Source: Bacillota bacterium
GTDB lineage: Bacteria; Bacillota; Clostridia; Christensenellales; Aristaeellaceae
Assembly (NCBI GenBank): GCA_023459275.1
Contig: JAEWVC010000089.1
Location: 1 to 5,759 of the forward strand
DNA length: 5,759 nt
Direction: 5' to 3'
Part shown: positions 1 through 5,497 of the stretch, piece after piece
Position numbering within the stretch: position 1 is the first letter of the stretch
Layout: the number at the start of each line of letters is the position of its first letter
The notes under the pieces: generated by a model
What the model was told of the DNA's origin: nothing
The model's input: the letters and a program-made list of their open reading frames with translations, nothing else
Database searches by the model: none
Position numbers and translations under genes: made by a program

Positions 1-49
1 GTTCGAAACAGATCCTGATAAAGGTCTCCTTGTGAAGTTTTTCAGGGAG

Positions 50-125
50 GGGCTCCGTAACCCTGCCCCTGCCAGTGGCAGAATAGGGCAGGGTGGAGGA
101 GGCTGGCGAGACGGGCTCCGTAACC
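50..125. repeat. 13-bp direct repeat pair, period 63 bp
   Basis: GGGCTCCGTAACC occurs exactly at 50-62 and again at 113-125. The first copy runs straight into the hairpin at 61-93, and the second precedes the small CCGGC/GCCGG hairpin at 131-143. No gene or known site explains the pair. Confidence 0.6.
61..93. repeat. Inverted repeat / hairpin in left flank
   Basis: CCCTGCCC (61-68) pairs with GGGCAGGG (86-93). Inside it CTGCC (69-73) pairs with GGCAG (77-81) around an AGT loop, leaving a one-sided AATA bulge (82-85). That gives 13 base pairs in a 33-nt element. There is no T-run on either side, so it is not an obvious intrinsic terminator. Confidence 0.6.
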
Positions 126-176
126 GAGCGCCGGCTGTGCCGGATGAAGCGAGGTGAAGGAGGCGCCCGAAAGGGA

Positions 177-198
177 GCGATGCCGGCGGCAGCATCGC
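177..198. repeat. Small GC-rich hairpin
   Basis: GCGATGC (177-183) is the exact reverse complement of GCATCGC (192-198), with an 8-nt loop. A smaller hairpin, CCGGC/GCCGG with a TGT loop, lies nearby at 131-143. Function unknown; chance is possible at this GC content. Confidence 0.4.
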
Positions 199-294
199 AG
201 CGCGACCATTGAGGGCGGTGGGAAAGCGAAGCAGGGCGACGATTGAGCCATTTTATCTTGAAATATCCCTTTTGAAGTTTTTTGGGGATGGGTA

Positions 295-332
295 CGGGAA
301 GGGGCCCTTTTTTCAAAAAGGGCCCCTTCCCG
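295..332 (-). terminator. 18-bp perfect hairpin downstream of the surface protein gene
   Basis: Positions 295-312 and 315-332 are perfect reverse complements (arm CGGGAAGGGGCCCTTTTT) separated by only two bases. The hairpin begins 24 bases past the stop codon of the minus-strand gene, the usual place for a terminator. It is atypical: no U-run follows the stem on either strand, and the T/A tracts are inside the apical part of the stem. It may instead act as an mRNA 3'-end stabiliser or processing signal, or be part of a dispersed intergenic element. Confidence 0.55.
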
Positions 333-356
333 CAATCTCACGTCTCCTCCGCGCCT

Positions 357-3300
357 CTACCCCCGCGCCCGCTTTTTTCTGCCCAGCAGCACCAATGCGG
401 CAAGGCTCAAAACGGCAAGGGTGCTATACAGGGCCAGCGCGTTGTTGTCGCCTGTCACAGGCATCCGGTCGTATACCACGAAGCCGGCCTCGGCGAACCC
501 GTCTATGTAGTGAAAGCGCAGGGTATAATCGCCGGGCAGCAAGGAATCCAAAAAATCCTGATGCAAGGTTACAATGGTGCTGCCTTCCCGGACGTCGTAA
601 TCGTCCCCATCCACCGGCGCGCCGTTGAGGGAAAGGCCGGTGAAGCCCTGCAGGCCGCCGCTGGCGGTAAAGGTGAGGGGGGAAGGATTCTGGGCGCCCA
701 GCTGATAGCTGCCGCCCTCGCCGCCAAGGATGTCGTATTCCACGGGCGGGGTGCAGGTGAAGGCGGCGGCCGCCTGGGCACTTGCGCCGTTGGAACCCAA
801 AATTTGAATTGTTTCGTTCCAGGTTCCGGCCGCCAGCCCTTCCTTGGGCGCAAGGGTGAAGGTGGCGGCAGCGCCGGGCGCAAGGCTGGCGGCGGACAGC
901 GTGCCAATGTCATAGTGGACAGCCGTGGGCTGGTACAGCGATAGGGGCTGATTGCCCGTGTTCGTCACGGTTACGGTCTTGGCCGCCGGCTGGATATACC
1001 CTTCGGCCAGGCTGTCGAAAGGTACACTTACAGGGTCGGCGCTGATGGTGTAGGTGGGGGCGGAGGTCACCGCGAAGGACAGGGCGGCTGTAAGGGAAAT
1101 GCCGTCATTCCCCGTAATGGTAAGGGTGCCGGTATAGGTGCCTGCCGCAAGGGCCGTCTTGGGCCGCACGCTTACGGTGGCTGTTCCGGCGGGGGCGATG
1201 GCTGCGGCCGAGAGGGCCGTGCTGATTTCAAAATCCGGTCCGCCCAGGGCAGCGTTAAGCCCGGTGATGGCCCCCGTGCCGGTGTTGGCGACGGTGAACT
1301 GCTGGGCCGCCTGTCCGGCATATCCCGCCACAGCTTCCGGAAAGGTTTTGTTTTGGGGGTCCAGGGTGGCGGTGTAGGTGGGGGCATTCACGGTGAAGGA
1401 CAGGCTGGCCGTTTTGGCAATGCCGTTATCCCCCGTGATGTTCAGCGTGCCTGTATGCAGGCCGGGCGCGAGGTCCGTCTTGGGGCGCACGCTCACCGTG
1501 ACCGTTCCATCAGGATCGCAGGCTGTGCCGGAGAGGGCCGCAGTGATTTCAAAACCGGTCCCGGAAATGGAGGCGGACAGGCCGGTGACCGTATTTGTCC
1601 CCACGTTGGTCAAAACGAACTGCTGCGCTGACTGGAGAGCATACCCCGCCACCGCCGCCGGGAAGGCATGGCTTTCAGGGGCCGCTTCAACCGCATAGCT
1701 GGGCCGGGTGGTTGCCAGGGTTGTCTTTTCTGATATGCCCGACGCTTTGTGGGTGGCGGTTTCCTTCACCCTTTGGTAAAAGTCATAGGCGGTGCTGCTT
1801 GAAAGCCCGGTAAACACAGGGCTGTCCTGCCATGTGCCGGTGTCCGCGTCCGCGCCGTTGGCCACGCGGATATACTCGTAACCCAAGACGGCTGCCAGCG
1901 TAATGGAAATGTCCGTTTTCGCCGAAAGCACGGGTGTTACGCCGGTGGATACCAGGCAGTCCGCCTTGTCTACTGCCGCGGTGGGCAGGCTTGTCACCGT
2001 GCCTGTTTCCACGCTGGTTGTGATCTTCACGCGGATAGAGGCACCGATATCCGCCTGCACCAGCGTATAGGTGGCCGAAATAGCCAGAGCGATGTCGCTG
2101 CCGTCCCGCGTCCACTGGTAGGAAAGGGTCCCCGTATTGTTGCTGCCGCTTAGGGAGGCGGTGAGGGTCTGGCCGAACACCGCGCTCCCCGCGATGCCGG
2201 CGGTGCCTGTGAGCGCCGGGCCGTAGGTGGCCACGTTCAGCTTTGCGGATGTTCCCGACGCTTTGTGGGTGGCCGTCTCCTTCACTCTTTGGTAAAAGTC
2301 ATAGGCGGTGGCGGAGGAAAGCCCATCAAAAACATTGCTGTCCTGCCATGTGCCGGTGTCCACGCCCGCGCCGTTCGCCACGCGGATGTACTCGTAGCCC
2401 GTAACTGCGGCAAGGGTCACGGAAGTGTCCGTTTTGCTTTGCAGCACGGGGGTGATGCCCGTGGCCGTCTCGCAGTCCGCCTTGTCCACTGCCGCGGTGG
2501 GCAGGCTTGTCACCGTGCCCGTTTGAACATCGCTTGTGATCTTCACGCGGATAGAGGCACCGATGTCCGCCTGCACCAGCGTATAGGTGGATGAAATAGC
2601 CAGAGCGATGCCGCTGCCGTCCCGCGTCCACTGGTAGGAAAGGGTCCCCGTATTGTTGCTGCCGCTTAGGGAGGCGGTGAGGGTCTGGCCGAACACCGCG
2701 CTCCCCGCGATGCCGGCGGTGCCTGTGAGCGCCGGAGCGTCCGTAGTCACAGCCAGCTTTGCGGATGTGCCCGAAGGCTTGTGGGTGGCCGTCTCCTTCA
2801 CCCTTTGATAAAAATCATAGGCGGTGCTGCTTGTAAGCCCATTAAAAACATTGCTGTCCTGCCATGTGCCGGTGTCCACGTCCGCGCCGTTCGCCACGCG
2901 GATGTACTCGTAGCCCGTAACTGCGGCAAGGGTCACAGAAATGTCCGTTTTGCTTTGCAGCACAGGGGTGATGCCCGTGGCCGTCTCGCAGTCCGCTTTT
3001 ACAACCGCTGCGGTCCAGGCGCTTTTCTCCGCCGTTCCGGGGCTTGTCCCCGTCAGCGCCGCGGGTGCTACCTCAAAGCATACGTATTTGCCGATGTCCG
3101 CCTCCGCAAGCGTATAGGTGGTGCTGCCCGCGCCGGAGATTTCCGCCTGGTTCAGGCCGGAAGTGCTGTCCGCGCGGTACCATTTGAAAGTGGACGTTCC
3201 CTGGGTATCGCCCTCGGCGTCGCTGTAGGTATAGCTTCCCGACAGGATTTGGCCGAATACCGCCGTGCCCGCAATCTGGACGCTTGAGGCCTGGGGCGCG

Positions 3301-4439
3301 TCGTTGACAGGCGTCACCGTGATGGCGAACGTGGTTTCCAAAATGCTCCCGCCGTCGCCGTCGGAAACCGTAAACTTGAAGCTGTCCGATGTTGTCTCGC
3401 TTCCGTTATGGGTATAGGTGATTTTGCCGCCGTTGATATCGCTTTGGGTAAAGGTTTTGTTCGCCGATGTATTGAGGGCAGCGCTGTCCTTGTACAGCGT
3501 GCCGTTTCCGGGCGCCGCCGTCAGGGTATAGGTAATCTCCCCGGCGGACTGCTCCAGGTCGGCCACCGCAAGCATCGCCTGTGTGACGGTGTTGGCGCCG
3601 CTGCCTTCATTCACCGTCATCCCGGTGTTGGCGGCAACGGTTGGCGCGGTGTTGGCGCTCAGCACCGTAAAGGTGACGGGGAACGGGACCTGGGTGTAGG
3701 CGGTGGTATTTGTGGCGTCCACCTCCCAGTTGTCAAGGTTGTTGATGGCCGCGCGCAGCTGCGCCGGTGTCCCGGTGCTGAGCGCGGTGAGTTTGTACCT
3801 GAAGTTATCGTATTCCACCGGGGCCAGAGCATCCCCTCCGTGGAGCCAAATGGCATTCACGCCGTTGGTCAGTTGGTCCGGCAGGGCGGAGGTTTGCGTA
3901 GCTGTCGCGGACCCATCCCAATTGGCGTTCGTTGATGTTGTTTCCACATTCCAGTGGATGCCCGTGATGAACGTCGGGCTTGCTGCGGTCCCCTGGTAAA
4001 GGAATACCTGGTCGCCTGTATAGGAAATTGTGGTGGTTTGTTCGCCCTCCACCCAGGAGACCGCACCGGGAGAAGCTCCCAGGCTGTCTGGGTCATCCAG
4101 AACCCCACCATTAGAAGTTTTGATATGCACCACGGTGCCCTTGGGAAGGGCGGAAGCGGTGGTCCACAGCCAGGTGCCGTCCCCCAGCACGGTGAAAAAG
4201 CCGGTACCGTCGTTCCAGCCCTTGTCGGTAACGTACAGGGAAGTATCCGCCGCGATGTCCTTCAAAAGCAGGAAGGAAAACTCGTCGTCCCCGTCCGAGT
4301 TGAGGCCCACGATGGCGATATCCCCCGTGGACAGCAGGGTCCCCTCCGCACTGGCGGGGGGCGCGGCCAGCATAAGGCCAACGCAGAGCGCCAGTAAAAT
4401 GAACAGCAGGCACCACCGGGAGCGAATGATGCTTATCAC
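357..4439 (-). CDS. Cell-wall-anchored multi-domain surface protein (putative adhesin)
   Basis: A 1360-residue secreted protein; the role as adhesin or scaffold is inferred, and no catalytic motif is seen. The start is GTG (4437-4439), supported by GGAGG nine bases upstream and an immediate signal peptide: Arg residues at 6 and 8, a hydrophobic core at about 10-26, and an ASA/E cleavage site after residue 31. Domains in order: an N-terminal domain of unknown family with conserved-looking GDIAIVG, DEFSF and several Trp (about 33-260); a cadherin/CSPG-like domain ending in VTPVNDAP (263-382) with an acidic SDGDGG motif at 359-364; an Ig-like domain (383-479); alternating FnIII-like and Ig-like modules in exact 172-residue units (481-652, 653-824) plus a third FnIII-like half (825-about 912); three choice-of-anchor/ASPM-like domains (about 914-1018, 1019-1127, 1128-1229); an X2-like domain (about 1232-1323). 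It ends with MPVTGD (1326-1331), a hydrophobic segment (about 1334-1353) and the basic tail RKKRARG: a sortase signal with Met in place of Leu. No sortase gene is in the window. It appears monocistronic. Confidence 0.93.
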   Translation of the reverse strand: MISIIRSRWCLLFILLALCVGLMLAAPPASAEGTLLSTGDIAIVGLNSDGDDEFSFLLLKDIAADTSLYVTDKGWNDGTGFFTVLGDGTWLWTTASALPKGTVVHIKTSNGGVLDDPDSLGASPGAVSWVEGEQTTTISYTGDQVFLYQGTAASPTFITGIHWNVETTSTNANWDGSATATQTSALPDQLTNGVNAIWLHGGDALAPVEYDNFRYKLTALSTGTPAQLRAAINNLDNWEVDATNTTAYTQVPFPVTFTVLSANTAPTVAANTGMTVNEGSGANTVTQAMLAVADLEQSAGEITYTLTAAPGNGTLYKDSAALNTSANKTFTQSDINGGKITYTHNGSETTSDSFKFTVSDGDGGSILETTFAITVTPVNDAPQASSVQIAGTAVFGQILSGSYTYSDAEGDTQGTSTFKWYRADSTSGLNQAEISGAGSTTYTLAEADIGKYVCFEVAPAALTGTSPGTAEKSAWTAAVVKADCETATGITPVLQSKTDISVTLAAVTGYEYIRVANGADVDTGTWQDSNVFNGLTSSTAYDFYQRVKETATHKPSGTSAKLAVTTDAPALTGTAGIAGSAVFGQTLTASLSGSNNTGTLSYQWTRDGSGIALAISSTYTLVQADIGASIRVKITSDVQTGTVTSLPTAAVDKADCETATGITPVLQSKTDTSVTLAAVTGYEYIRVANGAGVDTGTWQDSNVFDGLSSATAYDFYQRVKETATHKASGTSAKLNVATYGPALTGTAGIAGSAVFGQTLTASLSGSNNTGTLSYQWTRDGSDIALAISATYTLVQADIGASIRVKITTSVETGTVTSLPTAAVDKADCLVSTGVTPVLSAKTDISITLAAVLGYEYIRVANGADADTGTWQDSPVFTGLSSSTAYDFYQRVKETATHKASGISEKTTLATTRPSYAVEAAPESHAFPAAVAGYALQSAQQFVLTNVGTNTVTGLSASISGTGFEITAALSGTACDPDGTVTVSVRPKTDLAPGLHTGTLNITGDNGIAKTASLSFTVNAPTYTATLDPQNKTFPEAVAGYAGQAAQQFTVANTGTGAITGLNAALGGPDFEISTALSAAAIAPAGTATVSVRPKTALAAGTYTGTLTITGNDGISLTAALSFAVTSAPTYTISADPVSVPFDSLAEGYIQPAAKTVTVTNTGNQPLSLYQPTAVHYDIGTLSAASLAPGAAATFTLAPKEGLAAGTWNETIQILGSNGASAQAAAAFTCTPPVEYDILGGEGGSYQLGAQNPSPLTFTASGGLQGFTGLSLNGAPVDGDDYDVREGSTIVTLHQDFLDSLLPGDYTLRFHYIDGFAEAGFVVYDRMPVTGDNNALALYSTLAVLSLAALVLLGRKKRARG
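753..1700 (-). repeat. Three diverged choice-of-anchor/ASPM-like repeats inside the surface protein
   Basis: Residues about 914-1018, 1019-1127 and 1128-1229 repeat a pattern of roughly 100-110 residues: an opening Y-x-(A/I) strand, then AF/TF/PF, an AGY or EGY motif, a VTNxGT-like strand, an FEI segment in the first two, a VSVRPKT (third copy TLAPKEG) strand, then GTxTGTLxITG. Copies one and two are clearly the closest (both contain VSVRPKT and AVAGYA); the third has drifted. These are beta-sandwich spacer domains common in bacterial and eukaryotic surface or ciliary proteins. Here they sit between the 172-residue repeats and the wall-proximal X2-like domain. Confidence 0.75.
1707..2999 (-). 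repeat. Tandem 516-bp repeats (FnIII-like + Ig-like), two and a half copies
   Basis: Unit 1 covers 2484-2999, unit 2 covers 1968-2483, and the first half of a third unit covers 1707-1967. Each full unit is 516 bp (172 residues) and starts at a KADC motif (Cys484, Cys656, Cys828). The first half carries the FnIII-like GYEYIRVANG and YDFYQRVKET strands; the second half is an Ig-like module with AVFGQTLTA, LSYQW and YTLVQADIGA. Units 1 and 2 are nearly identical: 2096-2219 matches 2612-2735 over 124 bases without a mismatch. The third half-unit is more diverged. This indicates recent duplication or ongoing gene conversion and makes the region prone to length change and mis-assembly. Confidence 0.9.
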
Positions 4440-4448
4440 GGTATTATT

Positions 4449-4453
4449 CCTCC
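4449..4453 (-). promoter_or_regulatory. Ribosome binding site of the surface protein gene
   Basis: The minus strand reads TTGGAGGA here, with GGAGG at 4449-4453 and nine bases to the GTG start at 4437-4439. No ATG in the same frame is better placed, and the signal peptide begins directly after this GTG, so the site decides the start. Confidence 0.85.
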
Positions 4454-4461
4454 AACCTTTG

Positions 4462-4491
4462 AAGCTTTACGGCAGCCCGTTGCTTTTTTTT
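4462..4491 (+). terminator. Possible weak plus-strand terminator within the divergent leader
   Basis: On the plus strand AAGC (4462-4465) can pair with GCTT (4482-4485) and ACGG (4469-4472) with CCGT (4477-4480) around a CAGC loop. The run of eight T at 4484-4491 follows the upper stem. It could stop transcripts running antisense out of the surface protein gene before they reach the DUF3298 gene. The stem is short and interrupted, so this is tentative. On the minus strand the same bases form part of the surface protein mRNA leader and give an A8 tract. Confidence 0.3.
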
Positions 4492-4536
4492 CGTTCTCTT
4501 CTACGCTTACCGGCGGTTTTGCGAATATACTCTGTT

Positions 4537-4577
4537 CAATATTGTAAACGAGATGACAGGTCTTGTCAAATATTTGA
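4537..4577. promoter_or_regulatory. Palindromes overlapping the surface protein promoter (candidate operators)
   Basis: Three symmetric elements cover the promoter. TCAAATATTTGA (4566-4577) is a perfect 12-bp palindrome overlapping the -35 box. TGACA-N5-TGTCA (4554-4568) spans the spacer and the -35 box. CAATATTG (4537-4544) is a perfect 8-bp palindrome over the -10 box. A dimeric repressor bound at any of them would block RNA polymerase. The regulator is unknown, and AT-rich DNA yields palindromes by chance. Confidence 0.35.
4541..4569 (-). promoter_or_regulatory. Near-consensus vegetative promoter for the surface protein gene
   Basis: On the minus strand a perfect -35 TTGACA (4564-4569) is followed after exactly 17 bases by the -10 hexamer TACAAT (4541-4546), one mismatch from consensus. 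The upstream stretch (4570-4590) is AT-rich and could act as an UP element. The predicted start is near 4533-4535, giving a leader of about 95 bases before the GTG. This is the strongest promoter in the window and matches a housekeeping sigma-A type. Confidence 0.8.
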
Positions 4578-4612
4578 AAGTATTTTTATTCCTGTTTGTC
4601 CGGCATTCACTG

Positions 4613-4639
4613 GCGGCGGCATTTTTGCAATGCCGCCGC
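4613..4639. repeat. GC-rich 11-bp hairpin in the divergent intergenic region
   Basis: GCGGCGGCATT (4613-4623) is the exact reverse complement of AATGCCGCCGC (4629-4639), with a five-base loop. No T-run follows on the plus strand. It lies between the surface protein promoter and the DUF3298 gene, so it may be an insulating or attenuating structure, or part of a longer plus-strand leader if transcription starts upstream of it. Confidence 0.6.
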
Positions 4640-4668
4640 TCCAGGCTATGGCGCTATCCCTACGCTTC

Positions 4669-4686
4669 CCGGGCCAGCGGGCCCGG
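4669..4686. repeat. Second GC-rich hairpin in the divergent intergenic region
   Basis: CCGGGCC (4669-4675) pairs with GGCCCGG (4680-4686) around an AGCG loop, 30 bases after the previous hairpin. A further CCGG repeat at 4690-4693 could extend or compete with it. No T-tract is adjacent. Function unknown. Confidence 0.45.
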
Positions 4687-4695
4687 CTGCCGGTA

Positions 4696-4726
4696 TTGTA
4701 TTTTCGCATCTCATCCTCCATATATT
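4696..4726 (+). promoter_or_regulatory. Possible weak promoter of the DUF3298 gene
   Basis: The best -10-like hexamer upstream of this gene is TATATT (4721-4726). The only -35-like word at a workable distance is TTGTAT (4696-4701), matching consensus at three positions with a long 19-base spacer. Transcription would start near 4733, giving a leader of about 70 bases. The poor -35 suggests an activator, an alternative sigma factor, or a promoter that has been missed. Confidence 0.25.
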
Positions 4727-4737
4727 ACAGAATATGG
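4718..4737. promoter_or_regulatory. Inverted repeat over the candidate plus-strand -10 region
   Basis: CCATAT (4718-4723) and ATATGG (4732-4737) are exact reverse complements with an 8-base centre, a 20-bp layout typical of a dimeric regulator's operator. It overlaps the candidate -10 box and the expected transcription start of the DUF3298 gene. No regulator gene is in the window. Confidence 0.3.
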
Positions 4738-4764
4738 TTATCAATTGCAAAGCCCGCACCAAAA

Positions 4765-4810
4765 CATCCCCCCCGGCATAACCTGCCATCGGGAGGGATG
4801 AGTATGCCGG
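4765..4810 (+). promoter_or_regulatory. Self-complementary leader that can hide the DUF3298 gene's ribosome binding site
   Basis: Two crossing pairings are possible. First, CATCCCCCCC (4765-4774) pairs at nine of ten positions with GGGAGGGATG (4791-4800), which contains the Shine-Dalgarno sequence; inside that loop GGCA (4775-4778) pairs with TGCC (4784-4787). Second, CCGGCATA (4773-4780) pairs perfectly with TATGCCGG (4803-4810), which contains the ATG start, while leaving GGGAGG in a loop. The two cannot both form as simple hairpins. This looks like a translational control element, perhaps thermosensor-like or ligand/protein-gated; no known riboswitch class is recognised. Confidence 0.45.
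4792..4796 (+). promoter_or_regulatory. Ribosome binding site deciding the start of the DUF3298 gene
   Basis: GGAGG at 4792-4796 is seven bases from the ATG at 4804 but only one base from the in-frame ATG at 4798. The spacing therefore favours 4804 as the true start. The reading frame is open far upstream but without family resemblance or a signal peptide. Confidence 0.8.
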
Positions 4811-5490
4811 CGCAAAACGTGAGTGCCACCATCATACCACAGAAGCGGAGCCAGGATTTTACATACGAGGATGTCCTGGTGCTGACCTTCGAGGCGGATT
4901 ACTATCAGGTACGCCTGCCGGGGGGCGGCCCCGTGGAAACAGCCATCAACAGCCGCATCCAGATGCAGGTGGACGCTTTTTACGAATACGCCTCCACCAC
5001 CCTGTATGAAAATGCCGTGGAAACCTACCAGTACACCCAGGAAGAGGGCTTCCCCTTCAACCCCTATGATGCGATGCTGTCCTACAAGGTGGCCTACAAC
5101 CAGGACTGCTACTTGAGTATGTACAGGGACCAACTGGAGTACACCGGCGGCGCGCACCCCAATACCCTGCGGTATTCCGACACCTGGAACCTTACCACAG
5201 GGGCGGTGAAGCCGCTTTCCGGCTTTTTCCCGCCGGGGTTCAACTATCAGCGGTACCTGCTGGCCATCATCCTCAAGGAGGCCGACCGGGTGATGGAGCA
5301 GGAGCCCATCTATTTTGAGGACTACCGCAAGCTGATTGTGGAGCGGTTCGACCCCAAGAATTATTATCTGTCCCCCTGCGGCCTGGTGATCTATTACCAG
5401 CAGTACGACATCGCGCCCTATGCCACGGGGATCGTGGAGTTTGTGATCCCCTTCCGGGCCGTCAAGCTGCCGCCAAGCTGCGGAGTGTAG
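4804..5490 (+). CDS. DUF3298 (RsiV C-terminal-like) domain protein, no membrane anchor
   Basis: A 228-residue protein of the RsiV/PdaC-type family (DUF4163-like N-terminal half, about 20-110; DUF3298 C-terminal half, about 115-218). Family hallmarks are the GGAHP motif at 115-119, the following TTGAVKPLSGFF segment, NYYLSPCGLVIYYQQY (186-201) and IAPYATGIVEFVIP (203-216). In Bacillus subtilis RsiV this region is extracellular, binds lysozyme and controls SigV; PdaC carries a related domain beside its deacetylase. Here there is no signal peptide, transmembrane segment, sigma-binding N-terminus or neighbouring sigma gene, so a direct RsiV role is not supported. Either it is cytoplasmic or it is exported by an unseen route. 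The start is set by GGAGG seven bases upstream. The gene is divergent from the surface protein gene and is followed by a terminator 34 bases after the stop. Identification of the family is firm; function is unknown. Confidence 0.88.
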   Translation: MPAQNVSATIIPQKRSQDFTYEDVLVLTFEADYYQVRLPGGGPVETAINSRIQMQVDAFYEYASTTLYENAVETYQYTQEEGFPFNPYDAMLSYKVAYNQDCYLSMYRDQLEYTGGAHPNTLRYSDTWNLTTGAVKPLSGFFPPGFNYQRYLLAIILKEADRVMEQEPIYFEDYRKLIVERFDPKNYYLSPCGLVIYYQQYDIAPYATGIVEFVIPFRAVKLPPSCGV

Positions 5491-5497
5491 GGATACG

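Larger units (their letters stand above)
1..294. other. Left flank: non-coding, structured and repeat-rich
   Basis: No credible gene is visible here. The only long minus-strand frame (down to 42) has low-complexity, Arg/Pro/Ser-rich composition, no family resemblance, and runs through the inverted repeats. The stretch is a GC-rich core (about 50-245) between two AT-richer pieces. The core contains a 13-bp direct repeat (GGGCTCCGTAACC at 50-62 and 113-125), a near-repeat (GCGACCATTGAG at 202-213 and GCGACGATTGAG at 236-247) and several small hairpins. A GAAGTTTTT word occurs at 35-43 and again at 274-282, each followed by a G-rich run and then a hairpin, which suggests two copies of a degenerate intergenic module. 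This kind of repeat-rich filler is typical between genes in GC-rich Clostridia; that comparison is from general knowledge, not from a search. Confidence 0.6.

Noticed and set aside
42..341. Minus-strand 99-residue frame in the left flank
   Set aside because: It runs through the hairpin at 295-332 and the direct repeats, with low-complexity composition and no family signal. Such frames are common artefacts of intergenic repeats.
282..944. Plus-strand 220-residue open frame opposite the surface protein gene
   Set aside because: It is antisense to the repeats and C-terminal domains of a gene with clear domain structure, signal peptide and RBS. Its Gly/Arg/Ala-rich composition is what a GC-rich coding strand yields in reverse.
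1707..2999. CRISPR-like or satellite array
   Set aside because: The repeats are 516 bp, in frame, contiguous and encode folded-domain patterns. There are no short repeats with unique spacers.
4553..4801. Plus-strand 82-residue frame in the divergent intergenic region
   Set aside because: It begins inside the minus-strand promoter, passes through both GC-rich hairpins, has no RBS and no recognisable features.
4030..4803. Upstream extension of the DUF3298 reading frame (486-residue frame)
   Set aside because: The extra part is antisense to the surface protein gene and then crosses its promoter, with no domain resemblance. A good RBS places the start at 4804.
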